Assembly: GCA_002296225.1 (NCBI GenBank)
Contig: DBHR01000080.1
Location: forward strand, 11,044 to 75,043
Length of the DNA: 64,000 bases
Source: Acidobacteria bacterium UBA823
GTDB lineage: Bacteria; Acidobacteriota; Vicinamibacteria; Vicinamibacterales; UBA823
Direction of reading: 5' to 3'
Part shown: positions 35,913 to 44,824 of the stretch, piece after piece
How the letters are laid out: every line of letters begins with the position of its first letter
Numbering within the stretch: position 1 is the stretch's first letter
Translations under genes and position numbers: made by a program
Notes under the pieces: model-generated
What the model was told of the DNA's origin: nothing
The model's input: the letters and a program-made list of their open reading frames with translations, nothing else
Database searches by the model: none

Positions 35913-38267
35913 TTGGCTACGCAAGACATACAAACAGACAACGAGTGGAATAGTCACGTGGTTGCCTTGTTGGTGTGCTTGTCGCTCTTCGGTGGAGCGG
36001 CGGTTCCGATCGCCGAAGCCCAGACCGGACAGGGCGCTATTCAGGGAGCGATTCGTGATGAAACCAACGCGGTTGTGCCTGGGGTGACCGTGACGGCCAC
36101 AAATCTCGAAACAGATATTTCCAGTAGCGTTGCAAGCGACGGGCAGGGACGCTTCCAACTGCTTCAGTTGCCAGCCGGTGACTACGAGGTCAACGCAATC
36201 GTGCCGGGGTTTAGAACCCAGACGGCGACGATCACGGTCGTCGTGGGTGGCATGCAGACGTTGGACATCACGTTGGAAATCTTGCCGCTTGCCGAATCCG
36301 TGACAGTGACACGGACCCTGCAAGAGCGACGCGCGGTACCAACTGCGGTTACTGTCATTGAAGGTGACGAAATTCAATTCGCTCAGCGCCAAGAGGCTCT
36401 GGCTGAAACGTTACGAGGTGTTCCGGGTCTGTTTGCTGAAAACCGGCGCAACTTCAGCCTTGCGGGCGGTGTGCAGGCCACGATCCGAGCACCCATGGTC
36501 GGATTCGGGATGCGAGGCATTCAGGTGCTTCAGGACGGTATTCCGCTTACCACCGCGGATGGCACGACGCAACCAACGAACCTTGACCTCGGCTCCGCCG
36601 ACCGGATTGAAATCATCCGAGGTCCTAATTCTGTGCTGTATGGCAATGCGGCCGGCGGGGTGATCAGTCTCTGGACGGCGTTCCCTTCCTCCACGCCGCT
36701 TGAGATCCAGCCCGATATCCAGTTCGGTAGCTACGGATACAACCGACAACAGGTCAAGGTCCACGGGACGTCTGGTCGGACGAGCTATCTGTTCAACGCT
36801 AACCGGATTAAGACCGATGGCTACCGCGAACACAGCAAAGCCGAAGTTCGTCGGGCCAACCTGGTTGTGCGCAGAGCCGTATCTTCGAACACTGAGATAC
36901 GGGGGGTGTTTAATTTCTTTGACATGCCGTTTGGAGAGAGCGCCAGCACGCTCAACGAGGCAGACGCTCGCAATAATCCGCGGAGCGTGCGAGGCTTGGC
37001 CATCACTCAGGGGTGGGGCGAGGCGGCGACCCAGGGGCAGGGTGGCGTCACACTCGAGCATGAGTTTGACGGGGGGCAGGTGTTTCGTGGAACGGGTTGG
37101 GCTGCCTGGCGGAACCTCTACAATCCCATTCCGTTTCGGATTATCGACCTCAGCCGAAAGGCCGCCGGGTTCCGCTCGGAATTGGCGGGCGTCGGCCAGG
37201 CAGGTTCGGTGCCGATGCAATGGACCACCGGGTTTGACGTGTCGTCTCAGCGGGACGACCGTTCCGAATTTGGCAATGCGGGGGTGCCGGCCGGCGGGTC
37301 GTCTGCCCAGCGAGGCACCCTGCGGCTCAAGCAGTTGGAAGAGGTGCTCTCCCTCGCGCCGTTCGCGCAGGTGACGCTCACGCTTCACCCGCGCTGGCTC
37401 GCCACTGCCGGCGTGCGTTACGACCACTACGATTTCCGCGCAACGGACAGCTTCCTGACCGACGGCGATCAGTCCGGCAGTCGGACTCTCGACGCTTTCA
37501 GCCCAATGGCGGGTTTGACCTTCGTGGCTTCCGACGAGTTGAATTTCTACACCAATTTTTCGACGGCCTACCAGACGCCGACGACCGTTGAGTTGTCGAA
37601 TAAGCCGACCGGAGAGGGGGGCTTTAACGAGGACCTCAATCCCGAAGATCTGCGGAGCGTTGAGGTCGGTGCTCGTGGCACGGCCGGAGAAGGCCGCGTG
37701 CGGTACGAGTTCGCCGCTTACTTTTCCACATTGGATAATGCGTTTGTCGAGTTGCAGCGGATCGACGAGCAGACCTACTTCCGAAACGCTGCGGAATCGT
37801 CGCGTAACGGGCTTGAGGCCCGCGTTGACTGGAGCCCCACGCCGCAGATGCGCACCTACCTCTCGTACACGCATCAAGATTTTAAGTTCGTCCGCTTTGA
37901 GACGGACGACAACAACTTTTCTGGCAACATTGAGCCGGGCGCGCCGCCCCACCAGCTGTTCTTCGGTGGCAGCTACGAAACCGCCTTCGGCCTCCGGTCA
38001 GTCGCGCAGTTTCGATGGGTGGATGCGTTTCCAGTTAATAACGCCAATACGGCGTTGAACTGGTCGTATGAAGTTGTGGATCTTCGATTCGGTTGGGATG
38101 GCAAGTGGAATGGCGTGGCGATCCAGCCGTTCTTCGGCATCGACAATCTGTTCAACAAACGATACAACGCGTCCACGATCCCGAATGCGTTCGGGAGTCG
38201 CTTCTACGAGCCAGCCCCAGGCCGTGAGGTGTATGTGGGGTTCAGAATCGGCGGGGGACGGCAGTAG
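35913..38267 (+). CDS. TonB-dependent outer-membrane receptor with N-terminal carboxypeptidase-regulatory-like domain
   Basis: The protein of 784 residues has a signal peptide (hydrophobic VVALLVCLSLFGG, cut near IAEAQ), then a beta-sandwich regulatory-like domain (about 38-120, QGAIRDETNAVVPGVTVTATN), a plug domain (about 130-250, with FGMRGIQVLQDGIPLT and the PNSVLYGNAAGGVI end), and a beta-barrel to the C-terminus ending in an aromatic-rich strand. This layout imports siderophores, cobalamin or glycans; the ligand is unknown, and the plug resembles siderophore receptors. TTG 35913 has a GAGGA site 6 bases upstream. The long frame running antisense within it is a shadow. Confidence 0.92.
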   Translation: MATQDIQTDNEWNSHVVALLVCLSLFGGAAVPIAEAQTGQGAIQGAIRDETNAVVPGVTVTATNLETDISSSVASDGQGRFQLLQLPAGDYEVNAIVPGFRTQTATITVVVGGMQTLDITLEILPLAESVTVTRTLQERRAVPTAVTVIEGDEIQFAQRQEALAETLRGVPGLFAENRRNFSLAGGVQATIRAPMVGFGMRGIQVLQDGIPLTTADGTTQPTNLDLGSADRIEIIRGPNSVLYGNAAGGVISLWTAFPSSTPLEIQPDIQFGSYGYNRQQVKVHGTSGRTSYLFNANRIKTDGYREHSKAEVRRANLVVRRAVSSNTEIRGVFNFFDMPFGESASTLNEADARNNPRSVRGLAITQGWGEAATQGQGGVTLEHEFDGGQVFRGTGWAAWRNLYNPIPFRIIDLSRKAAGFRSELAGVGQAGSVPMQWTTGFDVSSQRDDRSEFGNAGVPAGGSSAQRGTLRLKQLEEVLSLAPFAQVTLTLHPRWLATAGVRYDHYDFRATDSFLTDGDQSGSRTLDAFSPMAGLTFVASDELNFYTNFSTAYQTPTTVELSNKPTGEGGFNEDLNPEDLRSVEVGARGTAGEGRVRYEFAAYFSTLDNAFVELQRIDEQTYFRNAAESSRNGLEARVDWSPTPQMRTYLSYTHQDFKFVRFETDDNNFSGNIEPGAPPHQLFFGGSYETAFGLRSVAQFRWVDAFPVNNANTALNWSYEVVDLRFGWDGKWNGVAIQPFFGIDNLFNKRYNASTIPNAFGSRFYEPAPGREVYVGFRIGGGRQ

Positions 38268-38349
38268 CCTCCGTCGTGGGCGTACCGGTTCCGCCGGCCG
38301 GCATCCGTGGCCGCCGGTCGCTGACCGCATTGTTCTCTGAATCATTCCC

Positions 38350-39180
38350 ATGCGTCAGACACAAGGGTCCCTGGTCTGTGCTCACTGCGGGAACCTGGTC
38401 GGCATCAACGAGCCGACCTGTCCGTTTTGCGGGGCGTGGCGCCCCGGCCTCTACGGGTGGGCACCGGTCCTCCAGCGCCTCGTCGGACGGCAACTTGACC
38501 TCTTCTCGTTGATCGTTGCGACCTGCGTCACCCTCTACGCGATTGCGCTGCTCCTCGAGCCTGACGCGATCATGCAGCCGCGAGGCATGCTGTCGTTCCT
38601 CTCGCCTGGCACACGAGCGCTCTATCAACTTGGCATGACCGGAGGTGTCGCGTGGCAACTCGGCTGGTGGTGGACGCTGTTCACCGCCATCTATCTCCAC
38701 GGCGGTGTGCTACACATCTTGTTCAACGTGATGTGGATTCGAAACCTCGGGCCCACCGTGTCGGACGTTTTCGGCCCTGGTCGCGCGTTCGTCCTCTTCA
38801 ACGTGGCGGGGGCGTTCGGGTTTCTGATCTCGAACATGATGAGCGGCACGCCGACGATTGGTGCGTCCGGTAGCATCTTCGGACTCCTCGGGGCGCTGAT
38901 CGTCTACGGCCGTCGGCGCGGTAGCTCAATGATGTCGCAGCAGCTCTGGCAATGGGCGATCGTGCTGTTCGTGTTTGGCTTCCTCATGCCCGGGATCAAC
39001 AACTGGGCCCACGCCGGCGGGTTCGCCGGTGGTTGGGTCGGTGCCTACCTTATGGGGTTTATCGATGAGCAGCGGGAGAGTACCGCGATGGTGTTGCTTG
39101 CACTCGCCTTTATCGCCATCACGGCGGTCGGAATCATTCTGTCCTTCACGAAAGTCACTGGTATGTTGCTTGCCGGCTAG
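38350..39180 (+). CDS. Rhomboid family intramembrane serine protease with N-terminal zinc ribbon
   Basis: The protein has 276 residues. Residues 9-30 carry two CxxC pairs (C-A-H-C and C-P-F-C), a zinc-ribbon-like knob. The rest has six or seven transmembrane helices with the rhomboid marks: H-I-L-F-N-V-M-W-I in TM2, the nucleophile G-A-S-G-S-I-F-G in TM4 and the catalytic His in NNWAHAGGFAGGWVG in TM6. Serine and histidine of the catalytic dyad are present, so the protease should be active in the inner membrane. ATG 38350. Confidence 0.92.
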   Translation: MRQTQGSLVCAHCGNLVGINEPTCPFCGAWRPGLYGWAPVLQRLVGRQLDLFSLIVATCVTLYAIALLLEPDAIMQPRGMLSFLSPGTRALYQLGMTGGVAWQLGWWWTLFTAIYLHGGVLHILFNVMWIRNLGPTVSDVFGPGRAFVLFNVAGAFGFLISNMMSGTPTIGASGSIFGLLGALIVYGRRRGSSMMSQQLWQWAIVLFVFGFLMPGINNWAHAGGFAGGWVGAYLMGFIDEQRESTAMVLLALAFIAITAVGIILSFTKVTGMLLAG

Positions 39181-39187
39181 GGCAAGG

Positions 39188-40438
39188 TTACTTGGTAGTC
39201 GAACGGGGTTTTCGCCGGCGCCGCCGTCGACGGCGAGTCTTGGCGGCGACCGGTCGCTCGCCCATGTGGGCGACGAAGTCCCGCCAGCGCACGAGCGCTA
39301 CGGGCGCACCCCCATGGATTTCCAGCCAGGTGAGCGCTTCGTCGAATACGCTGCGAAGGGTCAGTCCTCGTTTCGCGTGCTCTGGCAGCTTTGGGTCAAA
39401 CAACCGCCGTTGCAGGTTGACGATCTGACGGAGACTCTCGACTTGTCCACGGGCGATCGGCAGGGCGCCCAGTGTGAGCGGAGCGTCCTGCCGTCCTGGC
39501 AAGAGCCCAGTTGGGACTACGAGTGACCCCAGCAGGATCGGATTCGTTAACGTGGCTGGCGCGGAATCAAAGCGCACGCGATAGGCGTCAAGCGCGCGAA
39601 GCGATTGCCACAACGCGTCGGAGCGCCGGCGGTGGAGTTCGGGGCTGATCTGAGCAAGAAGGCGCGCTTCGCCGAGGTCTCGAAACGTGCGTTCGGCTGA
39701 ACCGCTCCGCAGAATCTTGTAGAGTTCCTCCAGCATGCGCGGCGGCGCGGCCTGCCGGATTTCTGCACGATGTTTCGCGATCGCGTCCACGATCGGCCGT
39801 TCGATCTTGAAATCGAGCCGCGCGGCCAGCGCGATCGCCCGCAGCATCCGCACAGGATCTTCCACGAAGCGCTCCCCGGGTTCGCCGATGCAGCGGATCA
39901 GTCTAGCTTCCAGATCTTGTAGCCCGCCGACGTAATCGAGAATCGAGAACGTCCCGATATCGTAGAAGAGCGCATTCACGGTGAAGTCGCGTCGGAACGC
40001 GTCTTCTTCGGGAGTACCGAAGGTGTTGTCTCGGTGAATAACTCGGTTACCTGACTCGCGCTCTCGCACTTCGCGTTCCGACGCTGAACCCTCGGGTTGG
40101 GCGGGGTCAGGATCCCGCTCCGACCCCGGCGTCACGAGTCGACGAAAGGTCGCGACCTCGATCGTCTTGGGACCAAACTTCACGTGCGCGAGACGGAAGC
40201 GGCGGCCGATGATCCAGCAGTTACGAAACAGTCGCTTGACTTGATTCGGATGGGCGGAGGTGCCGATGTCGAAGTCCTTTGGCCGTCGTCCGATGAGTAG
40301 ATCGCGCACACTCCCACCGACCAGATAGGCGATGTGGTTGAACTTGTGGAGGCGATACAGGACCTTGAGTGCGTCTGGGTCGATATGGCGTCTGGAGAGC
40401 GAATGTTCCGCACGCGGAACGATGACCGGATTACCCAT
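39188..40438 (-). CDS. pcnB: Poly(A) polymerase / polynucleotide adenylyltransferase
   Basis: The 416-residue class II nucleotidyltransferase has the head motif L-V-G-G-S-V-R-D-L-L-I-G-R-R-P-K-D-F-D-I-G-T, with the metal-binding D-x-D, followed by RRDFTVNALFYDI and VEDPVRMLRAIALAARLDF. The C-terminus is basic (KTRRRRRRRRKPRS) as in PcnB, and ARSE-like segments near 250-380 fit a poly(A) polymerase rather than a CCA-adding enzyme. It adds 3' poly(A) tails that promote RNA decay. It follows polA by 53 bp on the same strand and is probably co-transcribed. Confidence 0.88.
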   Translation of the reverse strand: MGNPVIVPRAEHSLSRRHIDPDALKVLYRLHKFNHIAYLVGGSVRDLLIGRRPKDFDIGTSAHPNQVKRLFRNCWIIGRRFRLAHVKFGPKTIEVATFRRLVTPGSERDPDPAQPEGSASEREVRERESGNRVIHRDNTFGTPEEDAFRRDFTVNALFYDIGTFSILDYVGGLQDLEARLIRCIGEPGERFVEDPVRMLRAIALAARLDFKIERPIVDAIAKHRAEIRQAAPPRMLEELYKILRSGSAERTFRDLGEARLLAQISPELHRRRSDALWQSLRALDAYRVRFDSAPATLTNPILLGSLVVPTGLLPGRQDAPLTLGALPIARGQVESLRQIVNLQRRLFDPKLPEHAKRGLTLRSVFDEALTWLEIHGGAPVALVRWRDFVAHMGERPVAAKTRRRRRRRRKPRSTTK

Positions 40439-40491
40439 GTGCTGGGACTAATGATAGCAAACGGGCCAAATGGGGAAGCGGCGGGCGAGGC

Positions 40492-43179
40492 CTAGGGCTT
40501 GGCTTCCTTCCAGGTGCGTCCGACACCGACGTCCACCGTCAATGGCACCCTGAGGTCTGCGGCATGCTCCATCCGGTTCTTGACTAACTCCGATAGCGCG
40601 TCGGCTGACGCTTTTCGGACTTCAAACACTAGTTCATCGTGGACGGTCAGAATCATCCTCGCGTCGTCGCGATCCGCGAGGTCCGTGTGCAGTGCGATCA
40701 TGGCGCGCTTGAGAATATCCGCCGCTGTGCCCTGGATGGGCATGTTCACTGTCACGCGTTCCGCCGCCGATCGGATCTGCCGGTTGCGACTGTTGAGCTC
40801 TGGAACGAGGCGACGGCGGCCGGACATCGTCTTGACGACGCCGGTTTCTCTCGCCGTTGCGATCGTATTGTCGAGGAACTGACGGACCGCCGGAAAGCCA
40901 TCGAAATAGGCGTCAATGAATTGCTGTGCGGCCTGCTGAGTCACACCTATGTCTTTGGCCAGCGTGAAAGCAGTCTTGCCGTAGAGTAACGCGTAGTTAA
41001 CGATTTTTGCCCTTCGCCGGAGTTCTTGCGGGTCCAGGTTGCTCTCGGTCCCAAAAATTCTTAACGCGGTTTGATCGTGGATGTCGTCACCGCGCTGGAA
41101 TGCGGCGATCAGCGTGTCGTCCGCGGACTGGTGTGCTAGGACGCGCAGTTCGATCTGCGAATAGTCGGCTGAAATCAAAAGGCAGCCTGGATCCGCGACG
41201 AAGGCCTCGCGGATCCGTCGCCCGATCTCGGTGCGGACTGGAATGTTTTGCAAATTCGGATCGCTGCTACTTAGCCGGCCGGTTGCGGCAACGGCCTGAT
41301 TAAACGACGTATGCACACGCCCGGTGTCGGGATGCACGAGTTGTGGCAGTGCATCAACGTAAGTCCCCTTGAGTTTCTGTAGCGACCGCCAGTCCAGCAC
41401 TAAACGCGGCAATTTGTGCGTGAGCGCGAGCTCTTCGAGCACCCCCACCGCGGTGGAAGCGGCTCGTGTCTTGCCGGTGCGCTTCAACGTGGGCAACCCA
41501 AGTTTCTCAAACAAAATCGCCGCGAGCTGCTTCGGTGAGTTGATGTTGAACTCCTCGCCAGCCAGTTCGAAAATCCGCGCACGGTAGCCGTCTAACTTGT
41601 CCTTCAGCTGAGCGGATTGGTCAGCGAGTGCAGCAGTATCGATCCGGATGCCTGCCTGTTCGATGTTGACGAGGCCTTGCACAAGCGGCAGTTCTAATTC
41701 GCGATACACCGCGAACAGCCCCTCGCGCTGCAACGCCTTCTGTAGATGGTCGCTCACTTGGAGCGCCAGATCCGCGCGCTCGGCCGCGAACGGTGTCGCC
41801 ACATCGACAGGGAGTTCGCTAAACGGCGTTGCCTTCGCGCCTTTGCCCCGGATCGACTCCTCTGTCATCGCCTGGTAGCCCGTTTCATCGAGCGCAGCAT
41901 CTTCGAGCCGGTGCGCTGACTTAGTGGCATCGAGCACGTAGCTGGCGAGCATCGGGTCGTCGGCGAGGCCGGCCAATTTGATACCGTGGCGTTGCAGCAC
42001 GATCGTCGTGAATTTCAGGTTGTGGCCGACCATGGCAATCTCTGGATCTTCCAGCACGGGTTTCAGGAGCGCCAAGGCTTCAGTTGAACTGAATTCCGTA
42101 GGGGTGTCGAGCGCTGCATGGCCAAGTGGTACGTATCGTGCTGACCGCGACGCAGTCGAAAATGCCATGCCGACGAGCGAGCTTCGCATGGGGTCCGACG
42201 TGTCGGTCAGTAAGTGGAGCGCACAACGGCCCGAGCTCCGAAGCATCGTGGCGAGTGATTTGAGCTCTTCCGCACTAGAGACGGTACGGTAATCGGTTGC
42301 GGTCGTATCGGCGGTCGGTGCGTAATCGCCGAGTAGAGTCCGGAACCCAAGTTTAGAGAACAGGTCGAAGCAGCGCTGGGACTGCGCGCCGTTAAATCGT
42401 GCCTGGGCGAGAGCGAGCTGGACCGGAGCGTCGGTGCGGATCCGCACTAGGTCACGGCTCTGGAGCGCCGATTCGGCGTGCTCGGTAAGCGCGATGCGGT
42501 ATTTACGCTGTGTGAGCTGGGGGGCCTTGGCCAGAAGTGCGTCGAGCGTACCGTGCTCGCCGATGAGCGTTCGGGCGCCTTTTTCACCGATCCCTGGCAC
42601 GCCCTTCACGTTGTCGACAGCATCACCCATGAGCGCCAGCATATCCACGACTTGATCGGGACGAACCCCGAACTTACTCTCAACACCGTCGGCATCAAAC
42701 CATGTGCCCTCATCCCTCGGGTTGAACACCGTTACGCCATCACGTACAAGCTGGAAGAAATCCTTGTCGCCCGTAACGATGACAATTTCGAGGCTCTCGT
42801 CGGCCATTGTGCGCGCGAGGGTACCGATTACATCGTCGGCTTCGTAGCCTTGCAGCGTAACGACAGGAACACCCAGCGCTTCGCACGCCTCGTGTATCCA
42901 GGGGACTTGCTCAACGAGATCGTCTGGCATGGGAGCGCGGTTAGCCTTGTACTCGGCGTCAAGCTCTTCGCGGAAGGTCGGACCAGCGACGTCGAATGCG
43001 GCGGCGATGTACTCGGGCCGCTGATCGTTAAGTAGTTTCCGAAGCATTGTGACGAAACCGTAGACGGCGTTGGTTGACCGGCCAGCAGGTCCGGTTAGGC
43101 CACGGATGGCATGGTAGGCTCGGTACATTTGCGAGCTACCGTCAATCAACAGCAACCGTGGGTGCGTAGATCGATTCAT
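40492..43179 (-). CDS. polA: DNA polymerase I with inactive 3'-5' exonuclease domain
   Basis: The 895-residue protein has all three parts: a 5'-3' exonuclease/flap nuclease (1-280), a 3'-5' exonuclease-like domain (about 305-490) and the polymerase domain (500-895). Polymerase motif A is D672-Y-S-Q-I-E-L-R, motif B is R721-R-R-A-K725, and motif C is V-H-D-E-L. In the exonuclease-like domain the four E. coli metal ligands D355, E357, D424 and D501 correspond to H322, L324, T391 and R468, so it cannot bind catalytic metals. In the O-helix, Tyr729 stands where E. coli Phe762 and Taq Phe667 are found. ATG 43179. Confidence 0.95.
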   Translation of the reverse strand: MNRSTHPRLLLIDGSSQMYRAYHAIRGLTGPAGRSTNAVYGFVTMLRKLLNDQRPEYIAAAFDVAGPTFREELDAEYKANRAPMPDDLVEQVPWIHEACEALGVPVVTLQGYEADDVIGTLARTMADESLEIVIVTGDKDFFQLVRDGVTVFNPRDEGTWFDADGVESKFGVRPDQVVDMLALMGDAVDNVKGVPGIGEKGARTLIGEHGTLDALLAKAPQLTQRKYRIALTEHAESALQSRDLVRIRTDAPVQLALAQARFNGAQSQRCFDLFSKLGFRTLLGDYAPTADTTATDYRTVSSAEELKSLATMLRSSGRCALHLLTDTSDPMRSSLVGMAFSTASRSARYVPLGHAALDTPTEFSSTEALALLKPVLEDPEIAMVGHNLKFTTIVLQRHGIKLAGLADDPMLASYVLDATKSAHRLEDAALDETGYQAMTEESIRGKGAKATPFSELPVDVATPFAAERADLALQVSDHLQKALQREGLFAVYRELELPLVQGLVNIEQAGIRIDTAALADQSAQLKDKLDGYRARIFELAGEEFNINSPKQLAAILFEKLGLPTLKRTGKTRAASTAVGVLEELALTHKLPRLVLDWRSLQKLKGTYVDALPQLVHPDTGRVHTSFNQAVAATGRLSSSDPNLQNIPVRTEIGRRIREAFVADPGCLLISADYSQIELRVLAHQSADDTLIAAFQRGDDIHDQTALRIFGTESNLDPQELRRRAKIVNYALLYGKTAFTLAKDIGVTQQAAQQFIDAYFDGFPAVRQFLDNTIATARETGVVKTMSGRRRLVPELNSRNRQIRSAAERVTVNMPIQGTAADILKRAMIALHTDLADRDDARMILTVHDELVFEVRKASADALSELVKNRMEHAADLRVPLTVDVGVGRTWKEAKP

Positions 43180-43352
43180 CGTGGGTTCGACTTGGCAGAG
43201 TTGGCAGTGAATGTCATGAGGTGTGGTTGACCTGCGGACGATTCGAGATTACAGATATGATGGCATTGCTCTTCACAAAAGCCCCGCCATTACCGCGAAC
43301 TATTCCACCGCGCGCCGGCGATAGGCCTCGCCGGGCCGCGTGCAATTGACGC

Positions 43353-44087
43353 TCACAGCGCCAGAATCGTTCCAACGCCCGCGCCAATGAGCAGAACTTG
43401 TCTAACGGCGCCGCTCCCGATTACCTCACCTTTATGGAGGTGCGGAATCAGATCGGCCATCGCGACGTAGAGAAAGCTGCCGGCGGCGACCGCCAGGAGA
43501 TAGGGCAGCGTATTCGGCAGGGTTTCGGCTGCAGCGTACACGATGATTGCGCCTCCGACCGCGCTTGATGCCGAGAGCGCATTGAGTAAGAGCGCTCGCC
43601 GACGCGAGAAGCCGGCATTCAGCAGGACTGCGAAATCACCAACCTCTTGCGGAATCTGATGCGCGGCAACGGCCAGCGCGGTGCTAATGCCGAGTGGGAT
43701 CGAAATGAGTACCGACGCGGCGATGACCGCGCCGTCGGCGAGATTGTGCAGGGCACCGCCGATAAGAATGAGGGTAGCGCTCGCGTCGTGGACGTCGCAA
43801 TCTTCGGTATGGCAGTGGCGCCACAGCACGAGTTTCTCGACTACGAAGAGCATGAGAATGCCGGCGAGTAGCGCACCGAGAACCGATGCAGGAGCGAGCT
43901 GATCGAGCGCTTCAGGAACGAGGGCCAGCAAGGCCACGCCGAGAAGCGTTCCAACCGCATAGCTCAGTAGCCAGGGAACTATCCGGTTGCGAAATTCGGA
44001 AGAGAGCGGCAGCAGCAGCGAGGCGACGAGCAGGCCGCCTAGGGTTCCGACTAGGCTGAGCGCGGTCGCTGTTACAAGTAATCGCAC
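43353..44087 (-). CDS. ZIP family metal transporter
   Basis: This is a polytopic inner-membrane protein of 244 residues with about eight transmembrane helices. The TM4/TM5 metal-site pattern is G-G-A-L-H-N-L-A-D-G-A-V-I-A (TM4) and H-Q-I-P-Q-E-V-G-D-F (TM5), with His, Asp, His and Glu conserved. A short His/Cys-rich loop (RHCHTEDCDVHD) precedes TM4 and probably binds zinc. It should move Zn2+ or a similar divalent cation. It starts at ATG 44087 and is monocistronic; 173 bp without a gene separate it from polA. Confidence 0.9.
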   Translation of the reverse strand: MRLLVTATALSLVGTLGGLLVASLLLPLSSEFRNRIVPWLLSYAVGTLLGVALLALVPEALDQLAPASVLGALLAGILMLFVVEKLVLWRHCHTEDCDVHDASATLILIGGALHNLADGAVIAASVLISIPLGISTALAVAAHQIPQEVGDFAVLLNAGFSRRRALLLNALSASSAVGGAIIVYAAAETLPNTLPYLLAVAAGSFLYVAMADLIPHLHKGEVIGSGAVRQVLLIGAGVGTILAL

Positions 44088-44234
44088 GCTTGGGATGATA
44101 GACCAACGGCCGGGGAAGAGTCGAAGCGTGTCAGGCGCTTGTTTACCTCAGGCGTAATCGCAGATGGACTAATTTTTCTCTTGGCACCCGGTAGTGCAGC
44201 CGTTTTGGCGCTCGGTCGAGGTCAGCGCCGAGGA

Positions 44235-44795
44235 CTAGAGGACCGGCTTAATGCCTTCGGTGAAGGCCAAGCCATTCCGCTTAGCGAGGCATCGGACGGC
44301 CTTGAAGCCCTCGGCGTCGAGTGCGCGTTCAGCGCCACCAGAGGTCGTGTAGGTCGGGTCGAGTTTTGGTCCGCCCAGTAATGCGCCCAGGCCACCCCGA
44401 GGCACCCGCTCAATGACTACGCACCGCCCGCCTCGGCGGAGGACCTTCAGGGTTTGCTGCAGGCATGCACATCGGCGCTCTGGGGCGAGGCCACCGATGA
44501 GATCCCAGAGCACTACAACGTCGTACGAAGTGTCGTCGTCGGGGAGTGCGCCATATTGTGCATGGACGACTGTTACTAGGACTCCTTCTTTAGCCGCGAT
44601 TTTTCTCCCACGCTCACACCCCGCCAGGTCGTCATCGATCGCACAAGCCTGACCCGTGAGCCCGACCTTGGCCGCGATGGCAGCAAACATCTTGCCGTCA
44701 CCACACCGCAACTGCAGGAAGCGATTACCCATCTTCACACCGGCCATCGATACTTCGAGCGCGTGCGGACCCAACCCTGCGCGAAATAACTGCAT
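44235..44795 (-). CDS. Class I SAM-dependent methyltransferase
   Basis: The protein has 186 residues. The Rossmann start reads F-L-Q-L-R-C-G-D-G, a variant of the usual SAM loop (D-x-G-x-G) with Arg-Cys-Gly, followed by AAKVGLTGQACAID (motif II), SYDVVVLWDLIG (motif IV) and VLRRGGRCVVIERV (motif V). It resembles UbiE-like small-molecule methyltransferases; the substrate is unknown. It is oriented away from the inositol-phosphate synthase gene, 29 bp apart. Confidence 0.78.
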   Translation of the reverse strand: MQLFRAGLGPHALEVSMAGVKMGNRFLQLRCGDGKMFAAIAAKVGLTGQACAIDDDLAGCERGRKIAAKEGVLVTVVHAQYGALPDDDTSYDVVVLWDLIGGLAPERRCACLQQTLKVLRRGGRCVVIERVPRGGLGALLGGPKLDPTYTTSGGAERALDAEGFKAVRCLAKRNGLAFTEGIKPVL

Positions 44796-44824
44796 TGATT
44801 CACGCCATGATATAGTTTTGCGCC

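Noticed and set aside
36411..37952. A long open frame on the minus strand inside the TonB receptor gene
   Set aside because: It is antisense to an intact receptor with a clear domain order, shows no family motifs, and such open antisense frames are common in GC-rich DNA.
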